Source: Trichoplax sp. H2 (taxonomy: Eukaryota; Placozoa; Uniplacotomia; Trichoplacea). From it: a stretch of 64,000 nt of DNA. The notes beneath the pieces were generated by a model. The model searched no databases, was not told the DNA's origin, and was given only the letters and a program-made list of their open reading frames with translations. The position numbers were made by a program, and so were the translations under genes. This document shows positions 29,440-42,152 of the stretch, piece after piece; position 1 is the first letter of the stretch, and every line of letters starts with the position of its first letter. Where the stretch lies: NCBI GenBank assembly GCA_003344405.1, contig NOWV01000029.1, positions 544,928-608,927 on the forward strand, written 5' to 3'.

Positions 29440-29852
29440 TTATTCGCAATACATTAGTATTCTCATAATTGATGTATTGTAACGAAAATGGTGAATGCTG
29501 TTGTCTTGAAATTGTGAAGGTGAGCTTATACAATCAGGCAAGTAGTAACACCTGCATAACGTTATTAACTTAAAGATGCTGGTAGCTAGATAGTATACTG
29601 TGCTGAAAGCATATCGTTTACGACTGTTGTAAGTTGGTAAATGGGGCTCAACATTACCTTCTAATAAATGATAAGCTACAGGTAGGTAAATGACTGGAAT
29701 TTGAATCGATAGTGCTGAAACTGCTTTAAAGGATAGAGCATACAGGGATTTGCGTTGAAAACTAGACAGTGGTGCAGGAATTTTAACTTGGTGCTATTAG
29801 AATCTTTTTTGTCATCGCTTTTACCCATCGTAGAAGTCGAATGAGACGACAT
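29440..29852 (-). pseudogene. Long open frame with apparent frameshift; putative membrane protein
   Basis: A 117-codon stop-free frame (29440-29793) begins ..VKIPAPLSSFQRKSLYA.. and has a hydrophobic stretch (AVSALSIQIPVIYLPVAYHLL), then a Tyr/Arg-rich tail. It has no internal start before Met near its end. A good start, MSSHSTSTMGKSDDKKDSNS (ATG at 29852), lies just upstream in another frame and also stays open for about 58 codons across the overlap. The two would join into one plausible protein with a single one-base change near 29790. Options: indel pseudogene, assembly error, programmed shift, or an unseen intron. It ends about 320 bp upstream of the alanine aminotransferase start on the same strand. 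Family unknown. Confidence 0.4.
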
Positions 29853-31469
29853 CCAGTATTACTAGTTTCTAAAAATCTATCATTTCCTTAGAATTTCACA
29901 GATTTTCATTTCCAATGAATACCTTGACATAAACAATAACTTTACACATATCTAAATGAATTATTATTTATGATTGATTCATGATTAATTAATTACTGAT
30001 AATTATTATCATTTAGTAGCATCAGTGATGATCGTCTGGGCGTCTGGATGTCTGTATGCTAGCCGGGTCTGTACTGTAGGGTCATGTCAAAGGTTTTGTC
30101 ACATCTGTTGCACGCAACACGCAACAACTTCGATCAGATCAGTCATTGTGAATTCAGGACTGTAGGCATAGTGTACAGTACAGTCCAATCCAGTATAGTA
30201 CTGTACTGTACTAGTAAGTAGGACGAACTGGTTTTAAAATAGCAAGTCGTGAATTCTAATGATTATATAAATCTTCATCCGCATCATGATGAATTCAAAC
30301 TTGAGCTTTTATTTGTAACAGTAATTTAAAAGGTGTATGAAGGTGCCTTTACGTAGTGTTGAGCTATACCAAAGGAGCGGAGACAATATTGCATTGCGTT
30401 TGTATATGGTTTACATAGATTGTGAAGAAAAGATACGCTATGGGAGGTGCAGCTGCAAGAGGTTTTTTTTTTAAATAAATAAAATAAAATTAATTAAATA
30501 TGTAGATCCGTTTTCAACTCGGTATGAATTGATTGATTGGTTACTGTACGTTATAGTTACACGTGTTTCACTTAGACATCATCCATTTGTTATAACTGTA
30601 GAGCACAGCAGCTTCACCAAGTGAATGATCCCCCAAAAAGAAGAGATAGAAATGTACAGCAGCGTTACATTCTATGTAGATAACGAGTAATACAATTTTC
30701 GTTTTTGCACGCGAGTACAAGATAAAAAAGTATGGCTTACTGTATTTTATAAAACACGGTACTGTATTCTGAAATAGTTTTATTTCAGCCTGCACCCTGC
30801 AGGCATTGATGAATTATTATATTGTATTTTAAGCTTAACCTTGCCGGTTTATTAGCAGTGGTAACATATACTCGTCTATAGTCATTGAAAGTATTTTCGA
30901 GATTTCAAGGTGGGCCAAAAATGAGAAAGCGTTCTTACCTTGACTTTTTTGGTTACAGCTAGCAATAATTAGTGGTAAAAGAATTGGTTCTACGGTAGTA
31001 TTATACTGTCATCAGACGGTCATGAATTAATAGTTCATGCTCATCTCCACTGAGCACGGGCTCGACGGTAAGGTGTGTTCCAATTTGAAGTTTCCAGCTC
31101 AATTTGTGCACAGTATGCAAAGTTCCAAATAAGTGGTGATTAATTACTCTCTCTCTATCTCTCTAAGTACAGTACACGAAAGTATTATTGGTATTAATAC
31201 AGTACTGAATCGATTCTATCACTAGATTTAAAAAATGTACAGAGATACTACAACCAGTGCCCTAGAACTACAGTTCTGCAATCTCTAAACTGAGTCTTAA
31301 ATAATAGTATATATATACAGTTTATATGATAAATTTACTGTATGTTAAGCCAGTCTTAACCGTAGTTAATAGGTGGTCACAATGGAGTGACTGTGTTTTA
31401 CTATAGTGTTCACTTGGGCTTTTAAACTATTGTAATTTCAATTTCAACAATCGTCGTAGCTCGATTTAT

Positions 31470-31760
31470 TGTACTGTACAGTACCGTCGTATCCAGTACG
31501 TTACGTTACGGTACGTAAGGGTACCAGTACAGTATTGTACTGTACAGTACTGTAATGAAACTGAATACTGCACTGTACTGTACTGTACAGTACTGTAATT
31601 TGTTATCTTTAACACTACAGTACAGTACAGTACTGTAGATAACAGTTCGCACGACACGCATACGGAGTCCACGGACTCAAGATAAAAAAATTTCATTCAA
31701 ATTTTACTCACATGACTGTACAGTACACTGTACAGTACTGTAGCGTACGCTACAGAGTAG
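31470..31760. repeat. Dense GTAC palindrome cluster
   Basis: Overlapping runs of GTACTGTACAGTAC-type sequence cover most of this interval. GTAC tetramers recur every 5-15 bp, giving many possible hairpins. A companion cluster is at 32330-32440. Confidence 0.85.
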
Positions 31761-32212
31761 AAACCGAACTACACCTGGACAGTAATTCACCAGACCTTCC
31801 TCTTTCTACACGTTTCAAATTTTGAGAATTTTACTGTAAAAATCTTAAATCTTCATAAAAGTTTGCACGGATTTCTCTTCAAGAAATTCTACACGCTGTA
31901 CACCGTACTGTACAGTACTATGCTATACTGTACAGTATATTGCTTGTGTAAACTACTCGTTTGTACTCGGTAGTTTACAGCCTAATTTCTGTATACGTAT
32001 TCAAGCACTTGTATATCTGGCTGCTACATATGCATATTCATATTAATGACGCTTGGGGTTTGTGTAATTATCAATTAAATACTACTTAGAGAACGCTTCC
32101 GATATTGCTTATACCTGCAATTTACAAGTAGCCACATCGATCAAAAAGTGTACAATGAGTAGCACCATTTTTGGTTTGGGTGTAGCGTTGATACTCGATA
32201 ATTATAGTGGAT

Positions 32213-32258
32213 ATGCTATGGTGGCATGATGAGAATTCTCATCATGCCACCATAGCAT
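32213..32258. repeat. Perfect 46-bp palindrome without spacer
   Basis: Left arm 32213-32235 begins ATGCTATGGTGGCATGATGA and is followed with no spacer by its exact reverse complement, 32236-32258, centred on GAATTC. All 23 positions pair. The flanking bases (T at 32212, G at 32259) do not. Confidence 0.95.
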
Positions 32259-33811
32259 GTCAACGATATCAGGGGCGGTTGACATTGAGATAAAAGCTTA
32301 CTCAAAGGTTAAAATGCTCGCCACGCCCGATACACTGTACAGTACAGTACTGTAAACTAGAGGGTCCCTGCTACTGTACAGTACAGTACAGTATACTGTA
32401 GTAAGGGTCTCTACAGTACAGTACTGTACTGTACACTAATGGCCAATAAAAGTGTAATAAAGGCTTCTTGACGGCCATTTTTGCGGTCAAATCAACTTAA
32501 TTTTTGAATATGTAGAATTCAATTTCAATTGTTCAAACAAGGTCAAAAATTTCTTAAAATACACGAAAATAGAGAGAAAAATCGAAAATTTCTATATTTA
32601 AATATTTTATTTCGAATTAAGCTTTACTGACCGCAAATGAAAATTTTAAAAATACAACATTCGAGTGAGCATAAGAATTAGACCCCCCAAAAAGATGGCG
32701 TCCGTCGAAAAAAATCATTGGTCGACTTAAGAGCGTGCTGTTACCAATTGGAAAAACTTGTAACGGCTAAATGACCCACTCTGTAGCCTGTTAAATATCT
32801 TCATATATCATATAAATAGGATAATAAAGCTTACAAATTTGAGATTTCTTTCTATGGATACAAAATAAGAAGTGCTATCTTTTTAGGTTTTAACAGCTTT
32901 TAGACTAGGATTTTGGATATTCAATTTTTTCGATTGCACTTTCATTGGCCATTACTGTTCCGACAATGTGTGATGGACATGCGCCGAACCGGACTCACGA
33001 CCCTGGTCGAGTCTGTAGACCTGGCTAATTTCTGAACGGAACCGTGACCGTCAAGAGGTGAACAGGTGCACACCGCACAGCAGTCTGATTTGCTTGCTTT
33101 GATAGAACAGCGCGGGATGGCAAGAACCGGTTATCGCAAAACATTGCCATGGCTTTTAATTATATTAGGTAGGATCAAGTAGAACATACACTGCAGGCCT
33201 ACATAAATACATCTGGCTGCATGTTCTTATTTTTGCATATGTTTCTTTAGCATTGTTGCGTACAATCGCACATCGCTACGTACATATATGCTGTACAGTA
33301 CTGTATATATATAGTGCAGTAGTACCTTAATCTCGGAGAGCATCAATTGCTCTACATGTACAGTATATCAACTCGTATAGCATAGGTAAATGATTGGGGT
33401 TTTGCTAATAGCAATTCGACAAAAATCCTCTACAAAACCACTCTTTTACTCAATGCAGCACATTTGTAGATTAAGTAATTACTTATACGTACGCTTATAC
33501 TGTATATTGTACTGTACTATAGAACAAAGTAGCAAGATGGCTATTCTCAAGGCTAGCTTGTGAGAATAATCCTAGTCATCTCGTTCATACCAATAGTAAT
33601 ATTCAGCAGTGTCTGCTGTGCAATGCTGTTCGCTTGTCCTAAATGATTAAACCAACTGCTAGAAGCTTAAATGTATATGCACAGAATGCACTTAAAATAT
33701 TATCCTGTAGTACTGTAGAGTTAAAAAATCTTCAATCGGTTATCTTTTTATTGTATAAGCTCCTAGTCTGATGTCTGATACCGTTATCAAACGTATCAAT
33801 TTGCATTGTAG

Positions 33812-35277
33812 TATACCTTGTTTATGTCAATTTTTGGCCTCGGGAAAAACCGAATAACCAAGTTGGTGCAGTAATACATCAAGCGGCCAATCAAGAGAAT
33901 GCAGCGTTGGATAAAGTAGCTTTGGATGCACCAGTATTGAATAAGGTAGATACTAAAGATGAATTAGAGGTACTTGAGGATACCACTATTTTGGAGAGAA
34001 TGTTAGATTTATGTAATTCAGCAAAAAAGCCCATTGTTGGTATGGAAGGTACCTTGCCGGACTCATTAGTATCTCAATACCAATTAAAGTCAGTTTATGC
34101 GGTTATGCGCCATGGCGATAGAACTCCTCTCAGAGCATCCAAATTAGCCCAAGATAGTAGTAAAGAAATCAAATTTTGGAAATCCAGATGTCATGATGCG
34201 GTTGGCTTCCAAAGAAAAAAGGTAGCAAGATACTATAATGGTGTTGATGACAGAATTCAAATTAAATCTTTAGGGGATAATGCTAACGTTGGCCACCCTT
34301 TATCTCATGCTACATCTGTCTGCGACTATGGACAACTGACTAATGCTGGTGTTGAACAGTTTTTAAAACTAGGGAATTTCTTTCAGGATATTTATATTAA
34401 TCATCTTAAATTAATTCAAGAGGAGCATCTTCATCAACAGGTCAGCTTTCGCTCTACGAAAGTGAGACGGACGCAACAGAGTGCTGCAGCATTTGTATTT
34501 CACTTTCTATCCAAGTTTGATCTGAAACGAAATATAGTTATTGTAGCTGGTGAAGATACTTGGTTTCGCGATTCCAATGATCAGCCTCGTGCGAAATGTG
34601 GCAAAATGAACGAAATTTGGAAAGAGAGTAAAAAAGAGAAAGGAATTATTCACAAGTTGCGAGAGATTGAGTCAGTCCTTGATGAACTCGCTCCTCTATT
34701 CAATAAATCTAGAATTCAAATGGGTAATATCAAGAAGATTGCTGATGATTTTATAACTAGAGTTTGTCACGAAACCGAATTACCTTGTGGACCAAAAGGT
34801 TGTCTGAGTAAACATCAACTAGCTAAAGTAATTCGCAGCTTAAATCTAGTATCAGAAACTGAATATGAACCAATTGCTCCTCTTGCTTTGTATCCATTAC
34901 TTAAGCGAATACAAGAAGATATGCATAAAATTGTTACTAATTCATCGAATAAAGTTAAGTTTTCATTAATGGTTGGACATGATTCTACAATTGCTCCGTT
35001 ACTGTATAGCTTGAAGATCCATAACGAAAAATGGCCAAGGTATGCGGCAAGAGTAGTTTTCGAATTATGGCAATCGACAGCAACTAAATCGGAGTACTTT
35101 ATACGAGTACTATATGATGGCAAGGTCGTCACATCAAAACTGGAATTTTGCACTAGTTCTGATAATAAGGTCGATGTTAGTCAGCTATGTCCATATAACT
35201 CCTTTAAAGATTACATGAACAATAATGTATTAATTAAAAAGTATGGGCAGAATTATCAAAAAATATGCCAAGGATAA
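33812..35277 (+). CDS. PXYLP1: PXYLP1-like histidine acid phosphatase (2-phosphoxylose phosphatase), 5' end unresolved
   Basis: Histidine-acid-phosphatase family member closest to PXYLP1, the Golgi enzyme that removes phosphate from xylose in the glycosaminoglycan linker. Visible in order: hydrophobic signal-anchor-like stretch YLVYVNFW, LCNSAKKPIVGMEG, catalytic MRHGDRTP, CDYGQLTNAGVEQFLKLG, DIYI, RSTKVRRTQQSAAAF, proton-donor motif GHDSTIAPLL, FELWQ..YFIRVLYDG and a Cys-rich C-terminus. The frame is open from 33772 but has no ATG before 33991. The best start, ATG at 33771 (MSDTVIKRINLHC), is in another frame, so either an upstream exon splices in (an AG at 33810-33811 gives phase 1) or there is a one-base discrepancy. 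Essentially one coding exon. It converges on the Rieske gene. Confidence 0.85.
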
Positions 35278-37276
35278 ACTCTTCTATATTGAAGTCTTTA
35301 CCAGAGTTGATCTTTTATTGACATGAATTGTAAATGAAATATTACTTCATAAAGTATCCTGATAACGATTGTCTAGTCATTTTTATGCAAATGGACATGG
35401 AAATTTCTATTTTCTTGTAATGTTTCTGAAGATAACTGTGACAAGTGTAGTTACATACTTATACAGTATACGACCTTTAAAGAAGTCGTATAGATTGTTA
35501 TATGTTTATAATTACAATAGGTTAGGTTTTCGCGTCATGACTACGCTGCAATGGTTGAAATTTTATTTTATAATACAGCATAGTGGAATAACGGTGATAT
35601 AGCAGTAGTAAAGATTGTTGTACTGTACAATATAAGTTATCTATTTAAATTCTACATTGAGATTTCTATTACTGAGTTGATTTATGTATAGTACTGTAAT
35701 TGCTATTTTTAATCTTTATGGATGCATAAATTAGTGCAGTTTCTATGATTGAAATCATACGAATTTTCGCTTATCTTAGAATGACATAAGCTACTTAGAT
35801 CATAAATTTTTATGAATTGAAAGTAAAAGTATTAGCTTTTAATACGTTATTGTATTGAAGCAATATAATATACGTAAAAAGCTTCTTACTGAAATCTCAA
35901 TGTAAAAGATTTGTAAGATCTTTACGAAAGGATGAGTTGCGTGTTTATTTAATATTGTAACAACCATAGCGTAGTGAAGTTACTGCGAAACGGTAGATTC
36001 TTTATTCAATTTTTAGACTTGTAAAAGTACAATATATTTTGACGACTGTTATTTACTCGGTTTGTGTATGCGCTGTACATTGTACAAGGATATTATTTGC
36101 GGTACATGTATTGTCATTACTGAACTGAAAAGTAATGATTAGTTTCTATAATCTAAACTATCAAGGATGTTATGGCACTAGGCTCGTATAACATTTAAAA
36201 AAAGCCGTAAGTTGAAGAATAAATGCTTTTACCCTTTCTTGGTACGTAGATTCTTAGTACAGTAAGGGTGCGATTCTACAATACCTTTATTGCTTAGTTA
36301 TAATTTATGGAGGCTACTTTAAAACTTTCACGGACAAATTAAATTATAAAAGTTTTGTTAAGGGGTCCTTCGTGTTCATAATTAACGTGCTCGTGCTGAA
36401 GGTTAAGTTACTATTTTGCAGAGTTATCACTCACATTTGATAACTGTAGTTTATAAAAAAAAAAAAATTACTGTACTTCATGGATACTTGGTAATCAAGG
36501 TTAAAAGGACTTTAGCCATTAGAAAGCTTACGCTATTACTACTTAAATCAACGTGATACTTTACAGCTAGTTATAAGTAAGTACTGTAGCACTTTGACCA
36601 GATCGTCAATAAAGTACTTTACCTCATCTAGTTACAGCTATAAGTGTACATTAAATTTTTATCTCAACTGTAAATTATGAAGTTGAGATATCTTTTGAAT
36701 AAATATAATTACATCGTTTTTAGCAATATTGAATGAAATTGTGTGAGAAAATTGAATATTTGCGCGAGTGCTAATCTATGGAAAATAGCTGTTTTAATTG
36801 GTGGAGTGGTAATAAAGAATTGGTCACTTCTTACGTACGAATTATACTCGTAATTGTTACTATTACGTGATAAGACTACTACGACTTTGCTCTTAAGAAA
36901 ACGCAGATCATCCAATCATAAGATCAGAAAAGCATATTTTATTTTTTACATATCATGAATAATTTGGTTCACGGTATAATCGAATAAAAGTCAAGCCGTA
37001 CGATCGATTACATCAAACTGCAAACACCTTCAACAGTTGAATGACTTTCAGTTAATTTGATCTTACAATGGCATCCAAAACAAGTATCAGAAAAAAACGT
37101 AGCACGTTAATTCAGTGTTCCTGGCAGTATAGCATAGCTTCATTTTAAACACTAACAAAACTAAATGTTATTCAAAACACAGCACTGTTTATGGTGTAGC
37201 ACATGTTGTATCCAGCTTTAGATAATTTATCATGAACAGGTAAGATGAAGATGTTTCTTCTCTCACGTTACCCGAA
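35278..37276. other. Convergent 3' intergenic region
   Basis: Between the 3' ends of the PXYLP1-like and Rieske genes. AT-rich with only isolated GTAC motifs and no tandem repeat. A 68-codon minus frame (36709-36915) and a 77-codon plus frame (35369-35602) are unrecognised. Confidence 0.45.
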
Positions 37277-38908
37277 CTAACCTACCAATAAGGTAGTATC
37301 AGTGGCAAACTTATAAGAAGGGATTTCTAGATTTAACGGTGCAGGACCTTTCCTAATTCTGCCAGATGCATCATAGTGAGATCCATGACAAGGACAGAAA
37401 TAGCCACCGAATTCACCGGCATCTGCAATAGGTACACAACCTAAATGTGTACACACTCCAATTAATACCAACCAAGAGGGGTCTTTCACTCGATCATTGT
37501 CATGTTCTCGATCACGTAGTTCGTCCAAGTTAACATTTTGTTCTCGTTCAATTTCTGTTGCTGTACGATGACGGATGAATAAAGGTTTGCCCCGCCATTT
37601 GAAAGCTGCACTTTTACCTTCTGGAATGGTAGTTAAATCGACCTCTATTTGGGCCATAGCGAGAACATCTGCTGATGCACTCATAGTTGATACAAGATCT
37701 GTAACTACATTTTTAGCAGCGTGAGCAGCTACAACCCCACCACCTGCAACCATCATATAGGTGAAAGCTCGGCGACCATCAGGATTGGTATTAGAAGTAT
37801 CAGGATTTGAATTGGCTGCGCGACGGTAATTGTCGAAACTTGGTACCGTGATATCAGTATGGCTGTGACGTATTTGTGATTTCCCTATTTGAAATAATTA
37901 CAAAACGAAATTAGAAACGACTACAATGTATAAGATATTTAAATTAAGTACGTTGTAAAAGGAGAATGATGGTGCTATAAAGTTAGTTGAGAATGAATCT
38001 TCCGCCTGTATTTGAATGAGTATTTTAATTCAATTCGTAGACTGCAAGAATGTTTATTTTTACTGTATCAATTTATCTCTTAAAGCATTATTAACTTGGA
38101 TGAATTACTTCGATGAAATCATGGATCGAGTCTGATCACATTTACTGTCAATTAAAAGTTGAGTTAGCTGCTTGGACTGAGCAGCTTCGCTTAACGTACT
38201 CAACCGTCTCGTACACGAGCACATCCTGCGCGGCACGTACTGTACAATACACTAGCAGTACAGTACTGTACCAGTGTCAATATTTCACTAGCGTTTTCGT
38301 AAGATGATGAATCGCCTTTCAAAATGATGTGAATGTGATTAACAACAGTGATAAAATGTCTCAAGATGGTATTAACGATGGCTTGATGTATTGATGAATT
38401 GATAAGAAAGTCAAATGTATTGACATTGAAAGTGTCAGTACAATTTCAACTATTGTACAAAGTCACCACGGTGAATTAAGCGTATCCTAAGGTAGTGCCG
38501 TAGTTTGAAGTGTTCACCCCAGTGTAGAGTCTACGCCTATCGCGATGTATTACTTTGCTTGCAGGCAAAAATGCAATAGTGATCAAAGAATAGATTGAAC
38601 CAGCAGAAAGATGATATCCTCTATTTTAACACGTAGTCGATTCATCCTTGACAAGTTTGCTAATGCAAACGTATAACATACGACTAGGTGAAATGAGAGA
38701 AGAAGAGTGTCTTATGCAATATTGATATGGAAGGCGATGACCTACCTGATGGCAATTGGCTATTCGATGCAATGACAGTAGATCTATCATTGACTCCTAT
38801 TTTGCTGGCTACAGATGAAATTGCCGGGATTAATCTTGTACTGGAACCATTCAAAAATGTTGAATGAACAATTTGGGGTAACCCCGAAGCAAGTCGTGAA
38901 GAAAACAT
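37277..38908 (-). CDS. UQCRFS1: Cytochrome bc1 complex Rieske iron-sulfur subunit
   Basis: Carries the 2Fe-2S cluster of respiratory complex III and passes electrons from ubiquinol to cytochrome c1 in the inner mitochondrial membrane. Two exons, 38746-38908 and 37277-37884 (phase 1), give 256 residues (human 274). Exon 1 encodes an acid-poor, Ser/Arg/Leu-rich presequence starting [14 protein letters not shown]. Exon 2 continues [10 protein letters not shown]; a transmembrane helix ([20 protein letters not shown]); the hinge [26 protein letters not shown]; and the cluster boxes [15 protein letters not shown] and [20 protein letters not shown]. All four cluster ligands and the bridging cysteines are present. 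ATG at 38908 is chosen because the frame then reads as a presequence; the frame extends upstream to 39007 with another ATG-type start. The intron is 861 bp and contains a small GTAC cluster. Confidence 0.95.
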
Positions 38909-39260
38909 GGCGACTAATGTGCCGTATGCCGTACGCACTGCGATCGTTTCTGCGATCTTTGACAACACGAGTACAGTACAATGATCACCAATCTGGTTGA
39001 GTTTCACTCCAGTACAATATACTGTGCACTACAATACTATGTGCTGTAAGTATCCAGTGTAAAGTACTGTATTCGTGATGCAATTACTGTACTGGACGAG
39101 TGTACGTGCTGTAAGCCTGTCACTCGTTCGTACCTACAGTATAATACTGTAAGGTACGCCTTGCTCGTGAACTTTTTTTACGCTACAGTAGTACAGTACA
39201 GTGTACAGTACGTTTTTTCTTTCTTTCTTTTTTTTAGCTTTTTTTCTTTCTTTCTGATAC

Positions 39261-39875
39261 AGGTACTGACTACCAAATTGGTCTGATTTGGTCATAAAAT
39301 TGTGTTTTCATATAATTTCAAAATTCGTCGGGAATTCTTCATCAGCCCCCTGCTACAGTACCTAGACCTGAGTCTGTACCAGAGATGTTCATGGTCTTGT
39401 AGAACAATACAGTACAATGTACAGTACAGTACACGGTACTATGTACTGTAAAGGCGTACAGTACACTGTACTGTGGCAAAAATGATGCGCTCACACTCAA
39501 CGCCACTAGAACTTTTAGCAGTGGTAAGAGTATCCCTATGGTACTGACTACCAAATTGGTCTAATTTGGTCATAAAATTGTGTTTTCATATCATTTCAAT
39601 CGTCGGGAATTCTTCATCAGCCACCCGGCATAGTACCTCAGATCTTCATGGCCTTGTAGTACGTACAATGTACAATTTCAATCGTCGGGAATTCCTCATC
39701 AGCCACCCCGGCATAGTAGCAGAGATCTTCATAGTTTCGTAGTACTGTACACTGTACAGTACAGTACATTACACAGTGTACTGTACCATGTACTGTAAAA
39801 CTGTACAGTACACTGTACTGTGGCAAAAAGGATGCGCTCACACTCAACGCCACTTGAACTTTTAGCAGTGGTAAG
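39261..39875. repeat. Direct repeat, two copies of about 280-335 bp
   Basis: Copy 1 (39261-39540) and copy 2 (39541-39875) both start GTACTGACTACCAAATTGGT. Both include CGTCGGGAATTC, a GTAC run and GATGCGCTCACACTCAACGC, and end in TTTTAGCAGTGGTAAGA. Copy 2 has an extra internal duplication of its CGTCGGGAATTC segment. Confidence 0.9.
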
Positions 39876-40204
39876 ACTGTAAGAGTCTGGTCGATAGTAC
39901 GTCTGTATTCATTAAGGCGAAAAGCACCGCTCAACTTTCAAAGGCCATTTCTACAGGCTCTTTTGGACTCGTTGGCTCTCCTATCCTCTATTTTATTCCA
40001 GGTAAGATAAGATATCACTCTATTTTTGCCTTTAAAATGCAGTAGCATGGAGAAAGCACAATACTACTCTCCTCATTTGGATGCTTTTATGAATAGAATT
40101 GGTTTTTACATTTGCTTTCTAACTTTTGGGGGTCTTTTCACAGCAGCAATTGATTCCAGTAGTGGACCTAGATTGAGAGAGCACAGTAGATAGAATAAAA
40201 AACT

Positions 40205-40399
40205 CTACCGATTGTGTAGATAGTCTACCGTTGAATACCCATCCAGTAGACTAAAAATCGAGGAAATAGTGATCATTGCATTTGCAACTGTCTTTTCTTG
40301 ACTCTTGACGATCAACTGTACATGGTACAAGCACTGTACTACAGTAGTCTCTTCAACGATGCGTCTCAATATTCTACAATAAGAATGATACGTAGACAT
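40205..40399 (-). CDS. Small ORF, unknown
   Basis: An ATG-to-stop frame of 64 residues starting MSTYHSYCRILRRIVEETT, with coding-like codon use and a predicted helical middle. No family recognised and no clear splice signals. It lies in a divergent interval. Confidence 0.2.
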   Translation of the reverse strand: MSTYHSYCRILRRIVEETTVVQCLYHVQLIVKSQEKTVANAMITISSIFSLLDGYSTVDYLHNR

Positions 40400-42152
40400 G
40401 CTTATTAACACGCTGGTCCAAATTTCACCTGATCATAGCTGTAGTCATCTACCATTTCTACTCTATGCTGCATTATCGATAGACTAAATACAATCCAATC
40501 ATTTTTATTGATGTGGCCGTGAAAGCAAACTGACTCTTGGCTATATCAAATCTTTTGAGCAACTCCAACGTGAACTCTCGTCATACTCTAGTACTGTATC
40601 ACAAGGACACTACTATGCGTACAGTACTCTACTCTACTCTACCGTGAATAATACACGGGGAAATTGGAGACTCGCAATGCATTAATAGCAGCAAAATCAG
40701 ATACCTCGCAGTGTGAGACAGCTAACGAACCATGGTAATTCAATCCCTATTTTAGAATTTAGCCGTAGAGATGTTGGTTCCGCAATGGATACTAGATACA
40801 TAGGTAGACAGCATAGGCTATAGTGCACTAAACGCTTTTATATCGTCTCTTGATAACGAGGGATGAACCGGAGTTGTTAACAGCATACTTGATGGCCATG
40901 ATATCTTGAACAATAGTACAGTATGTGACGCGGATAGATCTAATTGATGCAGTAAAAGGCAAGTATTTCTTGCTGATCATCGTATAAAAGTGGATAGTAG
41001 AACGTAAGCGTTTAGAACAGATTTTAGAGTTGAAAATCAACGTAGAATTTCACAACTTTAAGTGCTCGATCAAGAAGAATTTCGAATTTTTTATTATAGA
41101 TATTTTTTTACCTACAGTACATTAACGTATCAACGATAGAATGATATCTAATATTGATCCCAGCGGTGAATAAGTTACTAACAGTGAAATAGAATGATAG
41201 TTGAAACTTTATAAGTACTCATACATGATTTAATTAATTCTTTTATGAGAGCTCCAACATTACTCTACTGCTACTTTGGAACAGTACTGTATGGTAAAAA
41301 TCTTTGTACAGTAAATATACAACATAACATTGAGTACTACTCGAAAGCAAGATAGCTCAGAGTGAAAATTCTGCTTATTTTACGGTCAAACTGTTACCCC
41401 TACAGTTATAGACATTGGCAATTAGTATGTGCCCAACGAGCAGTAAATGAAAGCGTCGATACAGTATCGGGCGACATGATGCTGTTTTCCAGACGTGAAG
41501 CTCTAGCGAATTTACTCTTAGTTATTTATACCCTTAATCATAAATTAGTGCTAAAAAGATAGTCGTCACTGATCATTGCCTGTTTATTTTTAAACTGGAC
41601 TAGCAACATTTTTCTTGCTTCTGTTTGCAGGCTATTGATTTTAAGCTGTGTACAATCTTTCTAGTTAATAGTTAGTTGCGTTACAGTTAGGATCCATCAA
41701 CTGCAGCCTGTTTGTTGTACTATTTGCTCACCAATGTGATTAGATTATCTTGCTAATTAACTTTAATGCAGTACTAGTCAAAACAATAGATACTACCAAG
41801 TGATCACTTATTTTAATATACCCGTACAGAAAGGGATGGATCGCGAGTCTTTACCAATATTTACGGTATCACCTAGTTAATGTAAATAACTATGGGTTAT
41901 TGATAATAATTATTTCATTAACATCCGGTAATTATGTTCTCACAGGTTGTTCACTACACTTTAGTCAACTACCCCTTAATTAATTTTCTCTATATTGTAA
42001 TTTTATCTCCCTACAGTGACAATCTAATCTAGCTACTGAAGGAGTTCTACGCCACGTCGAATTCACACTCGATGCGTAATTCTTTACAAAGTTCCTGTTA
42101 GAGTGGTACTGGACCTGAAATTGTAGATTAGAGGTGGTATTCTGCATTCTGT

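Larger units (their letters stand above)
29853..33771. other. Divergent intergenic region rich in GTAC palindromes
   Basis: Between minus-strand genes to the left and the PXYLP1-like gene. Holds GTAC clusters (30170-30215, 31470-31940, 32330-32440), a CT-rich microsatellite (about 31149-31166) and a perfect 46-bp palindrome (32213-32258). A less AT-rich patch at 32940-33130 is open for about 50 codons on the minus strand but unrecognised. A minus ORF at 30568-30795 is also unrecognised. Confidence 0.5.
38909..42152. other. Divergent intergenic region between Rieske and ZC3H18-like genes
   Basis: Holds GTAC clusters (39005-39480, 39735-39835), a T/C microsatellite (about 39207-39260) and a two-copy direct repeat (39261-39875). 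From 39950 to 42152 I see no recognised exon apart from the small ORF at 40205-40399. Confidence 0.5.

Noticed and set aside
31466-31696. 76-codon minus-strand frame rich in Tyr/Thr/Val/Gln
   Set aside because: Direct translation of the GTAC repeat; low complexity, not a gene. The same applies to frames at 39342-39554, 39638-39934 and 53763-53969.
34815-35153. 112-codon minus-strand frame
   Set aside because: Antisense shadow of the PXYLP1-like coding exon.
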